Assembly: GCA_010279815.1 (NCBI GenBank)
Contig: QEOQ01000433.1
Location: 211,057 to 255,355 of the forward strand
Origin: Brachionus plicatilis
Lineage: Eukaryota; Rotifera; Eurotatoria; Ploima; Brachionidae
Reading direction: 5' to 3'
Length of the DNA: 44,299 nt
The stretch's first letter is position 1. Every line of letters starts with the position of its first letter. This document shows positions 1 through 10,700 of the stretch, piece by piece. Below the pieces are notes generated by a model. It saw nothing but the letters and a program-made list of their open reading frames with translations, searched no databases and was not told where the DNA came from. The position numbers and the translations under genes were made by a program.

Positions 1-21
1 AATTTTTTCAATTTTATTTAA

Positions 22-1341
22 AATGAAAAGGAAAAGATTGAGTTCTATCTTTTGAAATGTTTGATTGATCAAAGGTCCCAAGATGAAAACGTAATTGACT
101 TGAGTGATAATTTAAAAAACACACTTTATGAGCTAACAATCAAAGTAGACCATTTAGAAGGGAACATTTGCCAAGCTTTTGAAATTATCAATAAACAAAA
201 AATAAAAAGTCTTTGTTTGTCAAGACTAAAATCAGTGGAAGAAAATCAACTAAGTGAGCTCATGAGCCAACTTGTCTCATTAGAAGAATTAACTCTGGCT
301 TTTTATGAACAATTTCAGCTCAATTTTGAACAAATAAATCAACTGCAAAAATCAAGAGCATTCAATTTTAATCTGAGCATAGACGAGGTTAAAAACATGG
401 ACATTCAAAGTCTTGGACAAATAGACAAAATTGATCAATTGAGAATTCAAGAATCGAATTTATTTAAACTTAATAAATTAGAGTCCAATTTCAAAAATGT
501 CAAATATCTCTGCTTGAATAGCAACAATATAGAACATGTGTCCGAGGACACATTTTCAGCACTGAGTGACCTAATAGCCTTGGACATTGGAAACAACGAG
601 ATCAAAAATTTAAATGAAAAATTATTTGAAAATTTAAAAAATTTACAATTTTTAAATCTTAGACATAATTACATCAATGAAATTGACACTAGGTGCTTTA
701 ATTTTGCTGAAAATTTGGAATTTTTGTCTCTAATAAATGGCACCTATGACGGACAAGACGAGTTGGTTGTCGACTTTGACTCGTTGCGTTTGCCAAAGCT
801 AAAGTATCTAGCTATTAGATGCAACCAAATTCCGATCTTGAAACATTTAAGTCTGGAATTTCTGGAGGTAAAAGGACTTAGGGACAAGGCGCTTGAAAAT
901 TTAAGGTTTCAGAGTCGACTTAAAGGCCTGATATTGGTGTTTAGTTATGAGACTGATTACATGCCGGAGATTGACAAGGATGTGTTTGGAATGTTGTCTG
1001 ATTTGGTCTATTTGGCATTCAGGTTTGATTATATTTTCGATGCGCAACATGTCGTTGAGAACCAACATGTTTACAAAGATTTGGTAAAACAAGCAGATCA
1101 AGTAAATTTTTTTCACAATTTAGATGAGTTTTCCCTTCACCATTGTGTATTTATATTTATTGTAAATTTTTTATTAATTTTTTTAAAAGTTGTATTAGAA
1201 GTTTTATTGAAGGTATCAACTTATAAAAAAATAATGGATTTTGTCACCAATGAATTGAAATTTTCCAAGTATACACTATCTGCAGCTGATGACTATCATG
1301 ATTTTTTTTATCACCATTTTTATAATTATAATTTTGACTGA
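22..1341 (+). CDS. Leucine-rich-repeat protein, 5' end uncertain
   Basis: A single open frame runs from base 22 to TGA at 1339-1341. It reads a leucine-rich-repeat array: hydrophobic positions recur every 23-25 residues, e.g. LCLNSNNIEHVSEDTF, LDIGNNEIKNLNEKLF and LNLRHNYINEIDTRCF at about codons 160-235. Weaker repeats lie on both sides. Near the C-terminus a hydrophobic stretch (FIFIVNFLLIFLKVVLEVLL) could be a membrane helix, followed by a His/Tyr/Asp-rich tail. LRR domains usually mediate protein binding; the partner is unknown. No in-frame ATG precedes the homologous-looking part. The only nearby ATG (23-25) is one base out of frame and ends after 10 codons. Either an upstream exon lies outside the window or one base was lost here. 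AATAAA follows at 1362-1367. Confidence 0.7.
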   Translation, partial: NEKEKIEFYLLKCLIDQRSQDENVIDLSDNLKNTLYELTIKVDHLEGNICQAFEIINKQKIKSLCLSRLKSVEENQLSELMSQLVSLEELTLAFYEQFQLNFEQINQLQKSRAFNFNLSIDEVKNMDIQSLGQIDKIDQLRIQESNLFKLNKLESNFKNVKYLCLNSNNIEHVSEDTFSALSDLIALDIGNNEIKNLNEKLFENLKNLQFLNLRHNYINEIDTRCFNFAENLEFLSLINGTYDGQDELVVDFDSLRLPKLKYLAIRCNQIPILKHLSLEFLEVKGLRDKALENLRFQSRLKGLILVFSYETDYMPEIDKDVFGMLSDLVYLAFRFDYIFDAQHVVENQHVYKDLVKQADQVNFFHNLDEFSLHHCVFIFIVNFLLIFLKVVLEVLLKVSTYKKIMDFVTNELKFSKYTLSAADDYHDFFYHHFYNYNFD

Positions 1342-2007
1342 TGTTGAATTATAGGACAAATAATAAAGTACAATTCTACTCATAAAATTTTTTATTAATA
1401 TTTTTTCCTATATTTTTTCATATATGTTTTTTTAAATTTATATATTTTTTTGGGGTTTTACAGCCAGATTTGACTGGGGTGAAGTTTTGACATGAGTTTA
1501 AAAAAATGAGTTAATTAAAAAATAACTCATGTTTTTAATTCAATTTTTGATTTAAGAAAAAAAGGTGATTTTCACATAGATGCTTTTAAAAAAAGAATAA
1601 TTGTTCAATTAAAGTTTTTATTAAAAAGAGAAGGATTTAAGCAATATTTAAAAAAGCAAAAAAGTTAATTAATTAATTAAATATTTTTGATTTTTAACTC
1701 ATTAAACATGTCTTTTCTGACATTGTCGAGTTGAGCCAAACTATTTTGTATTCAAACACTTGGAGGGTTAAACCCTTTAGCTTTTTTATCTAACTAAGTA
1801 AGTTTATAACTTTTTTAACTCTTAATTAAAATAAAAAATTATATAAGGTGATCATAATGGAAAGAAGAGAAAACTTAAGTGATAAAATGAGACATTGGTA
1901 GACCAAATGATATATTTGAATACTTAATTTGGAATATTTATTTCTAATTTTTTTTGATAGAAAAAATGAAAATTTAATTATAATAAAATTTCCTTGTTAA
2001 TTTTTGA
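1342..2007. other. Spacer between LRR gene and tRNA cluster
   Basis: Very AT-rich DNA with no credible coding frame. It holds the AATAAA signal of the LRR gene (1362-1367) and a short inverted repeat CATGAGTT (1491-1498) / AACTCATG (1524-1531). No gene is seen here. Confidence 0.6.
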
Positions 2008-2042
2008 TGCGAAGGTCGTGAGTTCGATCCTTTAGTCGGGCA
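2008..2042 (+). pseudogene. tRNA-Ile 3'-half pseudogene
   Basis: Bases 2009-2031 match bases 3719-3741 of the intact tRNA-Ile exactly, covering the 3' side of the anticodon stem, the variable loop and the T arm. A diverged acceptor end (TCGGGCA) follows. The D arm and anticodon are missing: the upstream DNA is A/T-rich spacer. It cannot fold as a tRNA, so it is either a truncated duplicate or a tRNA-derived retroposed end. Confidence 0.75.
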
Positions 2043-2173
2043 AAATTTAGAAAAATAAATAGAATATTAGGTTGTTTAGTAAGTTTTTTCGTTTTTTTTC
2101 GAGACTTTACTTATTAATATTTTTTTAATTTAATTTTACAATTAAGATAGATTTTTTTGTTGAGAAATAAAAA

Positions 2174-2244
2174 TGCACTGGCCGGGAATCGAACCCGGGC
2201 CGCCCGCGTGGCAGGCGAGCATTCTACCACTGAACCACCAGTGC
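2174..2244 (-). tRNA. tRNA-Gly(GCC): tRNA-Gly (GCC)
   Basis: The minus strand folds as a 71-nt cloverleaf: acceptor GCACTGG pairing with CCAGTGC plus discriminator A, D arm GGTTCAGTGGTAGAA, anticodon stem-loop with GCC (plus-strand 2210-2212), and T arm with GGTTCGATTCC. A run of A at 2169-2173 gives the T5 RNA polymerase III terminator immediately 3'. It decodes GGC/GGU glycine codons. Confidence 0.96.
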
Positions 2245-2630
2245 TTCATAACATTAAATCAATTATTGGTTAATAAATCAGTATTTACTTAACGTTTTAT
2301 GGAATTTTTTTTATTTTGATTAAATTCGCGTATAATAAATTAAAAAACAAAAATAATATTTTCTAGAACAAAAATTCTGATGTTAGTGTCAATTATTTTT
2401 TGTTAATACAATTAAATAAAATAATGTCAAATATGATTGAATTAGTAACTATTTTATTTCTTTGATAGCTAATTTGATCTAATTCAAACAAATATATATT
2501 TAAAAAAACTTAATTTAATTAATTAATTTAAGGCTTTCTTTAGCTGATTCCGACAAGATGAGTTTTTTGGTGTTATACATAAAGGAAATTATTGAGCTAG
2601 ACAATAAACACTATTCAAAAAATTTCTTTT

Positions 2631-3376
2631 ATCGAAGAAATCCCAAACAACTTAAGCCAAGATGAGTCCATTGAACCAGAACAAGTGAAAAAAACTAGGG
2701 GAAAGAGAAAAGTTTACCTCCCTTTCTTTAGTTTTCGTAACTTAAAAATTAGCTCAAGTACATCTAGCTACCGTATTCCCTCGTTCGATTATGTTGCACC
2801 ATAAGCTAATCTACTAGCTTTTGGACCATGCACCAAAGTACATCTAAATTTTTTTTTTTATTTTAAACTTCATGTCTTAGCTTGTAGTTCAGCATAATCG
2901 AACGAGGGAATACGGTATGACTTTTGCCGATAACGATCGGGCCTGTAAACGGGCCACAGAGAATTTGCCTGGCGATGTTATTTGGTATCAATGTACTAAA
3001 TGTACAATTCGTTTAAAGCTTTATAGTTTTAACGACTCTATCATTATTGAAATTACATAGAGGTTCATGATCATTCACAATGGGAAGAGCAAAAGACGAA
3101 TTATGGCATCAGAGAGCCAGCGAGAAGTAAAATCATTGAATACGAAAAAATGAGTAAGTGAATCTTTTAAATTTCTAAGATTAAGCATTCAATAATTTTT
3201 ATTTTTTCAGATCTGAAACCATCAGCGTATTTGAAGAATCAGATTCGGACGATCCGCTTGTAAGAGCCAATATCAAAAAAAAATTCGTCTTGAAGAGACC
3301 CCAATGGTTACTCCACAGCCCCAAGTTTAAAAAAAAACGCGGTAGACCAGTTGGATCAAACAAAAAAAAAAGTAAA
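2631..3376 (+). pseudogene. Decayed FLYWCH-like / AT-hook transposon protein
   Basis: Translated blocks survive in several frames. An acidic N-terminal block (IEEIPNNLSQDESIEPEQVK) ends with a basic RGKRK patch. After a 145-bp inserted MITE comes a zinc-finger block starting at 2917, with W-Y-Q-C-x2-C. TAG at 3058-3060 breaks that frame, and one base over the frame resumes with V-H-D-H. Together these give the W/C/C/H-x-H pattern of a FLYWCH-type finger. A 57-bp intron with GTAAGT and a TTTTTTCAG acceptor (3154-3210) follows, then an acidic block and a C-terminal AT hook, K-R-G-R-P-V-G. Poly-A runs cause further frame changes. In animals this architecture is typical of Mutator-like (MULE) transposon proteins. 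The FLYWCH label is a motif-based judgement. Confidence 0.6.
2771..2915. mobile_element. 145-bp MITE with 23-bp inverted repeats and TA target site
   Basis: The termini CCGTATTCCCTCGTTCGATT... at 2771-2793 and 2893-2915 are perfect inverted repeats of 23 bp, each flanked by TA. The match weakens further inward. A TA duplication suggests Tc1/mariner-type mobilisation. The element interrupts the zinc-finger pseudogene, so it arrived after or during that gene's decay. Confidence 0.7.
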
Positions 3377-3678
3377 TTGAATATTATTTTTGTATATGTT
3401 TAATTATTTTTGTTCTAATTTGATATAAATTGTATTACTTTTTTTAGTTATGTAATCTTTTCATTATAATAGAAACAAAAAAATACATTTGTTCCTTAGT
3501 TCAGTAATTTTGTTTTTTATTTCAATGTTAATAACATAATTAATAATTACAAGCCCTTTAAATTTATGTTAGTTAATTTATTTTATTAAAAATATATAAG
3601 GATCTTGACTTGACTTTATCTGAAAATTATTTTAAATTAATAAATTTTAATAAATGTAAAATTTCTTAAAAAAAGCAA

Positions 3679-3752
3679 GCCCGGCTAGCTCAGTTGGTTA
3701 GAGCGTCGTGCTAATAACGCGAAGGTCGTGAGTTCGATCCTCCCGTTGGGCA
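3679..3752 (+). tRNA. tRNA-Ile(AAT): tRNA-Ile (AAT)
   Basis: This is a 74-nt cloverleaf. Acceptor GCCCGGC pairs with GTTGGGC (two G-U pairs) plus discriminator A. The D arm is TAGCTCAGTTGGTTAGA, the anticodon loop CTAATAA has AAT at 3713-3715 (read as IAU after deamination), and the T arm contains GAGTTCGATCC. T6 at 3755-3760 terminates RNA polymerase III. It is the intact relative of the fragment at 2008. Confidence 0.95.
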
Positions 3753-3989
3753 AATTTTTTCAAAAACAAATAAAATTAATTCCGAAAAAAAATTCATTTT
3801 TTGAGATTAATTGAACAATAATAGAAATTTTTTGAATATATTTTTTTTTATTAATTTCTGTTTAATTATAGAAAAGTGATGCACAAAATTATGAAAAAAA
3901 AATTTTACTTTTAATTTTGTGACTTAATGTTTATTTAAAGTTTCAACAAAAAAAGTTTTTGATTTGAAATGGTGAAATCATGCAAAAAA

Positions 3990-4061
3990 CTCCGTGACGG
4001 GGAATTGAACCCCGGTCTCCCGCGTGACAGGCGGGGATACTCACCACTATACTATCACGGA
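3990..4061 (-). tRNA. tRNA-Asp(GTC): tRNA-Asp (GTC)
   Basis: The minus strand gives a 72-nt cloverleaf. Acceptor TCCGTGA pairs fully with TCACGGA plus discriminator G, the D arm holds AGTATAGTGGTGAGT, the anticodon is GTC (plus-strand 4026-4028) and the T arm contains GGTTCAATTCC. A six-A run just below the 3' end on + supplies the T-run terminator. Confidence 0.95.
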
Positions 4062-4437
4062 TCTTATATTTATGAACAATACGTTTTTCTTTCAAATTTT
4101 CATGATAAAATCAAATAAAAATTTAATCTGATTATAAATTTTTCTAAGAAAATCTAAAAAAAATTTAATTAATTTTACAAAAAATTAAATTTAAAATTAT
4201 TTTATTTATAATTTCAATATCAAATATTTTTATTGACTTAAAGTAATGAAATATATGCCCATGACAAAAAAAATTCTCTGTATCTACAACCATAGAAGCA
4301 TCATAAAATTCTTAAATTATGAAAAATTTCTTTAAAATCGATTCATCATCACGTTTTCTCACCACTTCTTTATAACATTAATTATTTTCATTTTATTCAA
4401 CAATTTATTTCGACTAAAATAAAAATCTCAATCAAAA
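4062..4437. other. Spacer and presumed promoter of PSMD6
   Basis: AT-rich spacer between tRNA-Asp and the PSMD6 start codon. A pyrimidine-rich patch lies at about 4350-4410. Unlike the two genes downstream, no strong 3' splice site sits directly ahead of the PSMD6 ATG, as expected if PSMD6 is transcribed from its own promoter here. No TATA box can be called with confidence. Confidence 0.4.
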
Positions 4438-6541
4438 ATGGAAGAGGGTTTACCAAAAGTTCCAAAGCTAGAATTGGCCCAGCACAAATTTGTCCTAATG
4501 CAGGAACAAAAAACTAAAACTGCTCTGACAAAGCCCTCAGACCGGGCTTCTATAAAAGAAACCCTTTTAAAAGAAATAAAAGCTGATAGTAAACTATTTT
4601 TAATTTTCAATAAAATATTTTTATTTAACTTTTTTTTTTTAAAGACATGGCACCGTTCTATACCGAGTGCTGTAAGGATTTAAACTGGCCAGTCGACCAG
4701 ACCTTATTGAACCAGATGCAAGCTGAAAACAGCAATAAAATCAAAGAACTAGACTCGAAGATCGAAGACGCCGAGAAAAATCTCGGTGACACGGAGATCC
4801 GCGAGTCTAATTTGGCCAAAGCTGAATATCTGTCTTTGATCGGTGATAAGGAAGGGTCTCTGAGCCAATTTAGAAAAACTTATGAAAAAACAACCAGCTT
4901 GGGAAACAGACTTGACTTGGTATTTCATCAAATTAGAATCGGCTTTTTCTATTTGGACTATGACTTGATCAGCCGCAATTTAGAAAAAGCCAACAGTCTA
5001 ATTGAAGAAGGAGGCGACTGGGACCGCAGAAATCGCCTTAAAGTTTACCAGGGACTTCATGCCGTGATAATGCGCGACTTTAAAACTGCGTCTCTACGCT
5101 TTTTGGAAACAGTGGCCACTTTCACTTCATACGAGCTCATGGACTACAACACTTTTGTCATCTACACCATTTTTAGCTCTGTACTTGCTATGCCAAGGAC
5201 CCAGCTACGAGACAAAGTCTGCAAGGGAGCAGAAATTTTAGAAATTCTTCATGGATTACCTCAGATTAAAAATTACCTGTTTGCTCTTTACGAGTGTAGA
5301 TATGCAGATTTTTTCAAGGCTCTAGGTAGGTTTAATCAAATTTTTTAATAGGTTCAATTAAAAAAAATTTATTAAAAAATATAAAAAAATTATTTTTTTA
5401 TTTGTAAGATATATTTTTTTTAAAGTTTTTTAGGAATTATTTGACAAAATGGAAAAATTGATATTAAAAAAATCTAAATTAAATGTTTATTTTATATAAG
5501 CATCCCTTAAATAAAAAATTATTTCTTGAAAAATGGTAAGAGTTGAATTCGAAAGAAAAATTAAATAAGATTAAATTAATTTTTTATTGCTAGATAGATT
5601 ATCAGATAAAATGAAAAATTATTATTTTATATCTTAATGAATTTTTAGAAAAAATAAAAGATTAATTTTATTATTAAATTTTAGGTATGTTCAGATCAAA
5701 TTAATAAACTATTTTTTAAAAGGATAATATGTTAGAAAAAATAAATTTTTTAATTCTATCTTAACGTCTCAGAGAATAAAAAATAAAAAGTTATCTCAGG
5801 AAATGATCTTAAAATTTTTAATTTTAATTTTTTGATTAATTTTTTTTCCAAAATTTGTACAATTTAAGATGAATTCAAATCAAAAATTTTTAGAGTTCAT
5901 TTTTGATATTTTTTCTTTTCTTAATTAGACAAAACAAAAAATAAATTTTATTTCAATATTTTAAGGGTCGTTTATTAATTTTATGTTAAGTTTAGAAACA
6001 AGAATAAGTTCAAAAAAATATTTAGAAAAATTAAATTCAGCTTTTCTTTATTTTTAAAGGGATAATTATAAAAAAAAAATATTTTTTTTATCTTAAAACA
6101 TGATTAATCAATAAATTTAAATTAAAAAAAAAAATTTTTTAAAGCTTATGTAGAGCAGTATATGAAGTCAGACCGGTACTTTAACAGGCACCAACAGTAC
6201 TATGTGAGAGAAATGAGAATTATAGCTTACAACCAATTGCTCGAGTCCTATTCCAGTGTGACATTGAGCAATATGGCAAGTGCCTTTGGCGTTTCGGCCC
6301 AATTCATGGACAAGTAATGCTCCTGGGGTAAATTGAGGTCTTTTTAATTAATTTTTTTTTGTTCAGAGAGCTGTCAAGATTCATAGCAGCCGGCAGATTG
6401 CACGCCAAAATTGACAAAGTAAACGGAATTGTGGAGACCAATCGACCGGACAACAAAAACTGGCAGTACCAGGAAACTGTCAAAAAGGGAGACTTGTTAC
6501 TTAATCGCATTCAAAAATTAAGCAGGGTTATAAATATCTAA
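4438..6541 (+). CDS. PSMD6: 26S proteasome regulatory subunit RPN7 / PSMD6
   Basis: Four exons (4438-4588, 4645-5325, 6145-6313, 6367-6541) give a 391-residue protein, close to the ~389 residues of animal PSMD6. It is a PCI-domain subunit of the 19S lid that helps assemble the complex unfolding ubiquitinated proteins. Diagnostic blocks: N-M-A-P-F-Y near residue 52, [43 protein letters not shown], then the winged-helix end [27 protein letters not shown] and LSRVI. All introns are GT-AG and keep frame: 56 bp, 819 bp and 53 bp. The large second intron is featureless. AATAAA lies at 6610-6615. It is the first of three close + strand genes. Confidence 0.96.
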
Positions 6542-6738
6542 ATCGTGTCCTAGTGATTCTAAATCGACTCGAACTTAATTTAATTATTGTAATAATTTAA
6601 ATAATAACGAATAAAGTTTTTATAAATTTAACTTGTTTTTTTGTCACAGTTTTTCATACTTGATTGGTTGTTTTTTAACCAAAACTAGTGCACCTTTTTC
6701 TAAACACTTTTTTTTTATCAACAATAAAAAAAATTTTA

Positions 6739-6755
6739 TTAAATTTTTATTTTAG
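6739..6755 (+). promoter_or_regulatory. Candidate trans-splice acceptor ahead of TLCD4
   Basis: A T-rich tract ending TTTTTATTTTAG (AG at 6754-6755) lies 30 nt before the TLCD4 ATG and about 140 nt after the PSMD6 AATAAA. A second AG (6769-6770) follows. No coding exon fits between PSMD6 and this site, so it may accept a spliced leader. In DNA this AT-rich a TTTAG can occur by chance. Confidence 0.4.
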
Positions 6756-6785
6756 ATATAATACATTTAGATATGAAATAGAATT

Positions 6786-7712
6786 ATGCTTCGAATAGTT
6801 GATGAATCAAGCTTCAAATTTAACAATGAATATTTGGCCATAATTGCCTATGCCTACATCGCATTCACAGCCATGTTTTTGGTGGTGTCGCCAAAGTTGT
6901 CCAAAAAACTCTGCGCCAGCTACGATAGACTCTCGGCTCAGCACAAAATTGAGTGGAATACCAGGTAAATTTTGTTCAGTTGTTGCCTTAAAGAAAATGG
7001 TTCATCTTCTTTACAAATAAAGAGTGACGTCCACAGTTTTTTCTTTGGTGGTTAGTTTAATTTGCAGCTATGTACTGATAGTAGACAAGGCTTTGTCGGC
7101 TTCGCCGCTCATCTATAACTCCGAACTGGTTAAAACCAACATTTCAATTGTAGTAGGCTATATTTTGTATGATTTGACTATTATGGTACTCAACTATGGC
7201 TTGATTGGAGATTTTTTTACAATTTTCCACCATTTTTTATCCCTATTTGGATACTATAATTCTCTCGTAAGTTAAATTTTATTTTCCTCAAAATTCGTAG
7301 GCTTTTGTCTGTCTAAATAGCTATTTTTGTTTACTAGTTGATTTTATTGAAGTTAGAAAATATTGATATTAGGGAACCTATCATTTCTGAGAAAAAATTA
7401 TCTGAGAAAAATTTTACGAGAAAAAATTTGTGTTTTCTGAGAAATTTTTTTTATTGAAAATTAATTAGAGAAAAAAATAGAACACGTTTATTTTCACGTA
7501 AATTATCTGTAAATAAACAAAAAGAAAACCAGATAAAATATCTGTAAGTGAATTTAAAAAAGGTTATTTTCAGATAAAAAAAAAGATTAATCAATTTATC
7601 TTTTAAATTTTATAAATTAACTTTTTTTTTTTTTTTACAATATTTCTTTTTGTATTTTATTTAAAAAAATTTTTTTATAAGCATGAGCCTATGAGGCTCA
7701 GAAGTTTTTTTC

Positions 7713-7743
<31 letters not shown>

Positions 7744-10700
7744 GATTAATCAATTAGCACATTCATTACAAATCCATTTCTTTTTTTTTGGAGCATAAGT
7801 TCTATCAACACATTTTAAATGAAAAATACAAGAACAATTATCACAAACTATATTCTTAGATTCACATGATAAACAACAAATTTTACATAATTTAACTATA
7901 TCTAAAAACCCTTTAATAGTACTTTCAAGCATAGCTAACCCATCCGTTGTAAAATATTCCAATAGCTGTCCTTTGTTAACACCATCAGTTGATACAAATA
8001 TTGATTTGAGGGCAATGTGAAATTTTAGTACAAAAATTACAGTACAAAAAGTAAAAACTTTATAATTTCTTTTCTAATTGTGCAAAAATGGTTCTGCAAA
8101 AAGTACAATATTGTACAAATTTGTACAAAAGAATTCCAAGCTATGCAAAAACTCTGCAATTTATTGCACAGTTTAATCAGGGATTTTTTGATGGTGTGCA
8201 TTTTACAGAAAATTGCAGAGTTTTTGCAGAGCTTAGAATTCTTTTGTACAAATTTGTACAATATTGTACTTTTTGCAGAACCATTTTTGCACAATTAGGA
8301 AAGAAATTATAAAGTTTTTACTTTTTGTACTGTAATTTTTGTACTAAAATTTCACATTGCCGATTTGAGTCCAAATCGAATAGCTTTGTTTCGAATATTA
8401 ATTTAAAGTTTGGATGAATTCGTCAAAGTTGTTGAAAAGTTGTCCAAGATATAACTTTTCAGACATTTTTTTTCAAAAGTTTTAAGTGTATTAAGGTAGT
8501 TTTGTTTATGATAAGTAAAAGGAGTATAGTAAGAAACAAGTGCATTTTAAATAAAGATTTTGGATTAATTTTTAATTATGGTTTCACTTCATTAATTCGG
8601 CTTAATTAATTTGTTTCAATTATTATGGTCTTTAAATTGTTTCTATTTTTATTCTTTTGATTATTGACATTTACGTGAAAATAAATAATTTTTTCATTCA
8701 GGTAAAAAAATAAAAAAATTTGTTTACAGGTAAATTACGTTTTCTAATATTGTTTATTTTCAGATAATTTATCTGAATAAATTCACTCAAAAAAATAATT
8801 AGAGAAAAATGTGAGATTTTTATATTCTTCTAAAATCAACTTAACCATTCGGTCTTTGTTTAACTCTTTTTTTGATCGTTTAAAAACAATACCTAAAGGG
8901 ACCTCGTCTAATAATTTCTCTGCATATCTCTGTTCTTTTCTTAAATGTTTTAAAAGCTTAATCATTTGATCATTTAAGCTTAAATTCTTTAGCTTTTCTA
9001 AATCCATCTAGAATAAAGTCAAGAATTTTCTAGATTAAATTACAAATAAAATATTTTTTTTCTCAATTTGACTTTGAATTTTTTCTCTAATCCAATTTTA
9101 TTCTAATAATTTTTCTCTAAAAAAAATTTCTCTAAAGTGTTTTTAATTCTTTGAATATATTTCGACAAAAAAGCTGCCTGTTTTCTCTAAAAAAATTTTC
9201 TCAGAAATGATATAGAGCCTAATATTATAATGTGTAATATTTAATATGAACTTTTTGAAAGAAAAAAGTTAAAGAAAAATTTTAAAATTTTAAAATGCTA
9301 GTATTTAAATGGGTATTTATTAATTTAATTGGGTATTTATTAATTTAATTGGGTATTTAGCAAAAAATCACTTTGGATATTAGATAAATAATTTGAGTGC
9401 TTAAAATATTGAATGAGCGTTAATTAAAATAATTAAGAATAAGTGTAAAAAAATTCATTTAGAGTATTAATTTATCTTAGTGGTTACATATTTAAATAAA
9501 AACAATATAAATATTCATAATAATGATTAGAAATTTAAAATTATTACTTAACAAGAAAAAGAATAATTATTACACAAATAAATTAATAGATATATTACAA
9601 AAAAGAATGCTTGCGACAGAATATTACATCAGGAGCTAGTTTGGTACGGGCTTCCTATACTAACTGTAGGAACTATTGGTAAAGATAGAGTTTTCCATCC
9701 TTTTGGATTAGTAGTAAGTTCAAATTAGAAAACAGAGGATTTTGAAATTTTATTTTCAAGCGTTCAAATTTTTCTTATACCTAATAATAATTTTTAAACT
9801 ACTCAATAATAATTTTTTTTGTACCCAATAATCATTTTTATAGCATTCGACAATAATTTTTATGTACCCAGTTTTTATTTTTTTTTCAATAATTTTGACA
9901 AAAAATAAATACCTAAAAATATTTTATTTTATACCCAAATAATTAATATAAATACCCATTTAATAATAATCCATTTTAAAATAATTAAATAAATAAAATA
10001 ATTACAAATGCACTTACTTGATATGAAAATTTTTATTTTAGAGTCTATGGAATAAATTTGGCAAAGCTTTCTATCTTTTTATAAACTATTTCGTAGTTAA
10101 GCTATCTAATTATTTTTATTTTTAAAATAATCGGATATATTTTGAAAAATTAAAGTAAAGATTAATATTGATTAATATTTTAAAAACTTAACCAAATTTT
10201 TGATAAACAATTAAAAAAAATTTATTTCTTGATAATTTTCATTTGAATATATTAAAAAGATTTAGAGTAAAAAGCACAAACTTTTTCAATATGTTTTTTT
10301 TTACATTCAAATTTTTTCATTTTAAAAATAAACTATTCTGATAAATTTTTCAAATTTTTTTCAGCTCTGATTCATCTAATAGTCCAAATATTTCATTAAT
10401 TCTAATTTTGATCGAAAAAAAATAATTAGATAGCTAAACTTCCAAATTTAAAAAAATGATTGTAATTAAAAAAAAAGTACCAATTTATTATGACAAGTTA
10501 ATAAAAAAGAATATAATTTATTAAATAATAATTTATTGTTTTTGATTGAAAATAAAAAAATTAATAATAATTCAAATAATGCCATTAAATTTTTAAAGTA
10601 TGTTTCAGTTCTGAAAAAAAAGTAATTTCTAAAAATAGCCTTTTTTAAATTTTCTAAAATCAGATTGAAATTTAAAATTTTTGAAATTAGTTTTTATCGA

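Larger units (their letters stand above)
7371..9220 (-). mobile_element. ~1.85-kb element with inverted ends carrying a PHD-finger gene
   Basis: CTATCATTTCTGAGAAAA at 7378-7395 recurs inverted near 9197-9214, and variants of TCTGAGAAAA/TCTCTAAAAA are repeated several times inside each end. Between them lie two minus-strand coding remnants (8783-9007 and 7750-8466). The outer termini read AGGGAACC and AGAGCCT; flanking ATAT/TATT is compatible with a short target duplication but its length is ambiguous. The superfamily is not recognised. It sits in TLCD4 intron 2, antisense to the gene. Confidence 0.5.

Noticed and set aside
901..1116. Antisense frame inside the LRR gene
   Set aside because: It overlaps clear LRR coding sequence and has no features of its own.
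4647..5348. PSMD6 starting at the internal ATG 4647 as a single-exon gene
   Set aside because: The upstream exon 4438-4588 encodes the conserved PSMD6 N-terminus and joins in frame through a 56-bp GT-AG intron; two further exons complete the protein.
7684..7740. CRISPR-like or regulatory repeat at the GAGCCT hairpin and TAA run
   Set aside because: It is a single hairpin plus a microsatellite; there are no spaced direct repeats anywhere in the window, and the genome is eukaryotic.
8037..8312. Several 70-85 codon frames on both strands
   Set aside because: They lie within the palindromic MITE, whose inverted arms generate mirrored frames on the two strands.
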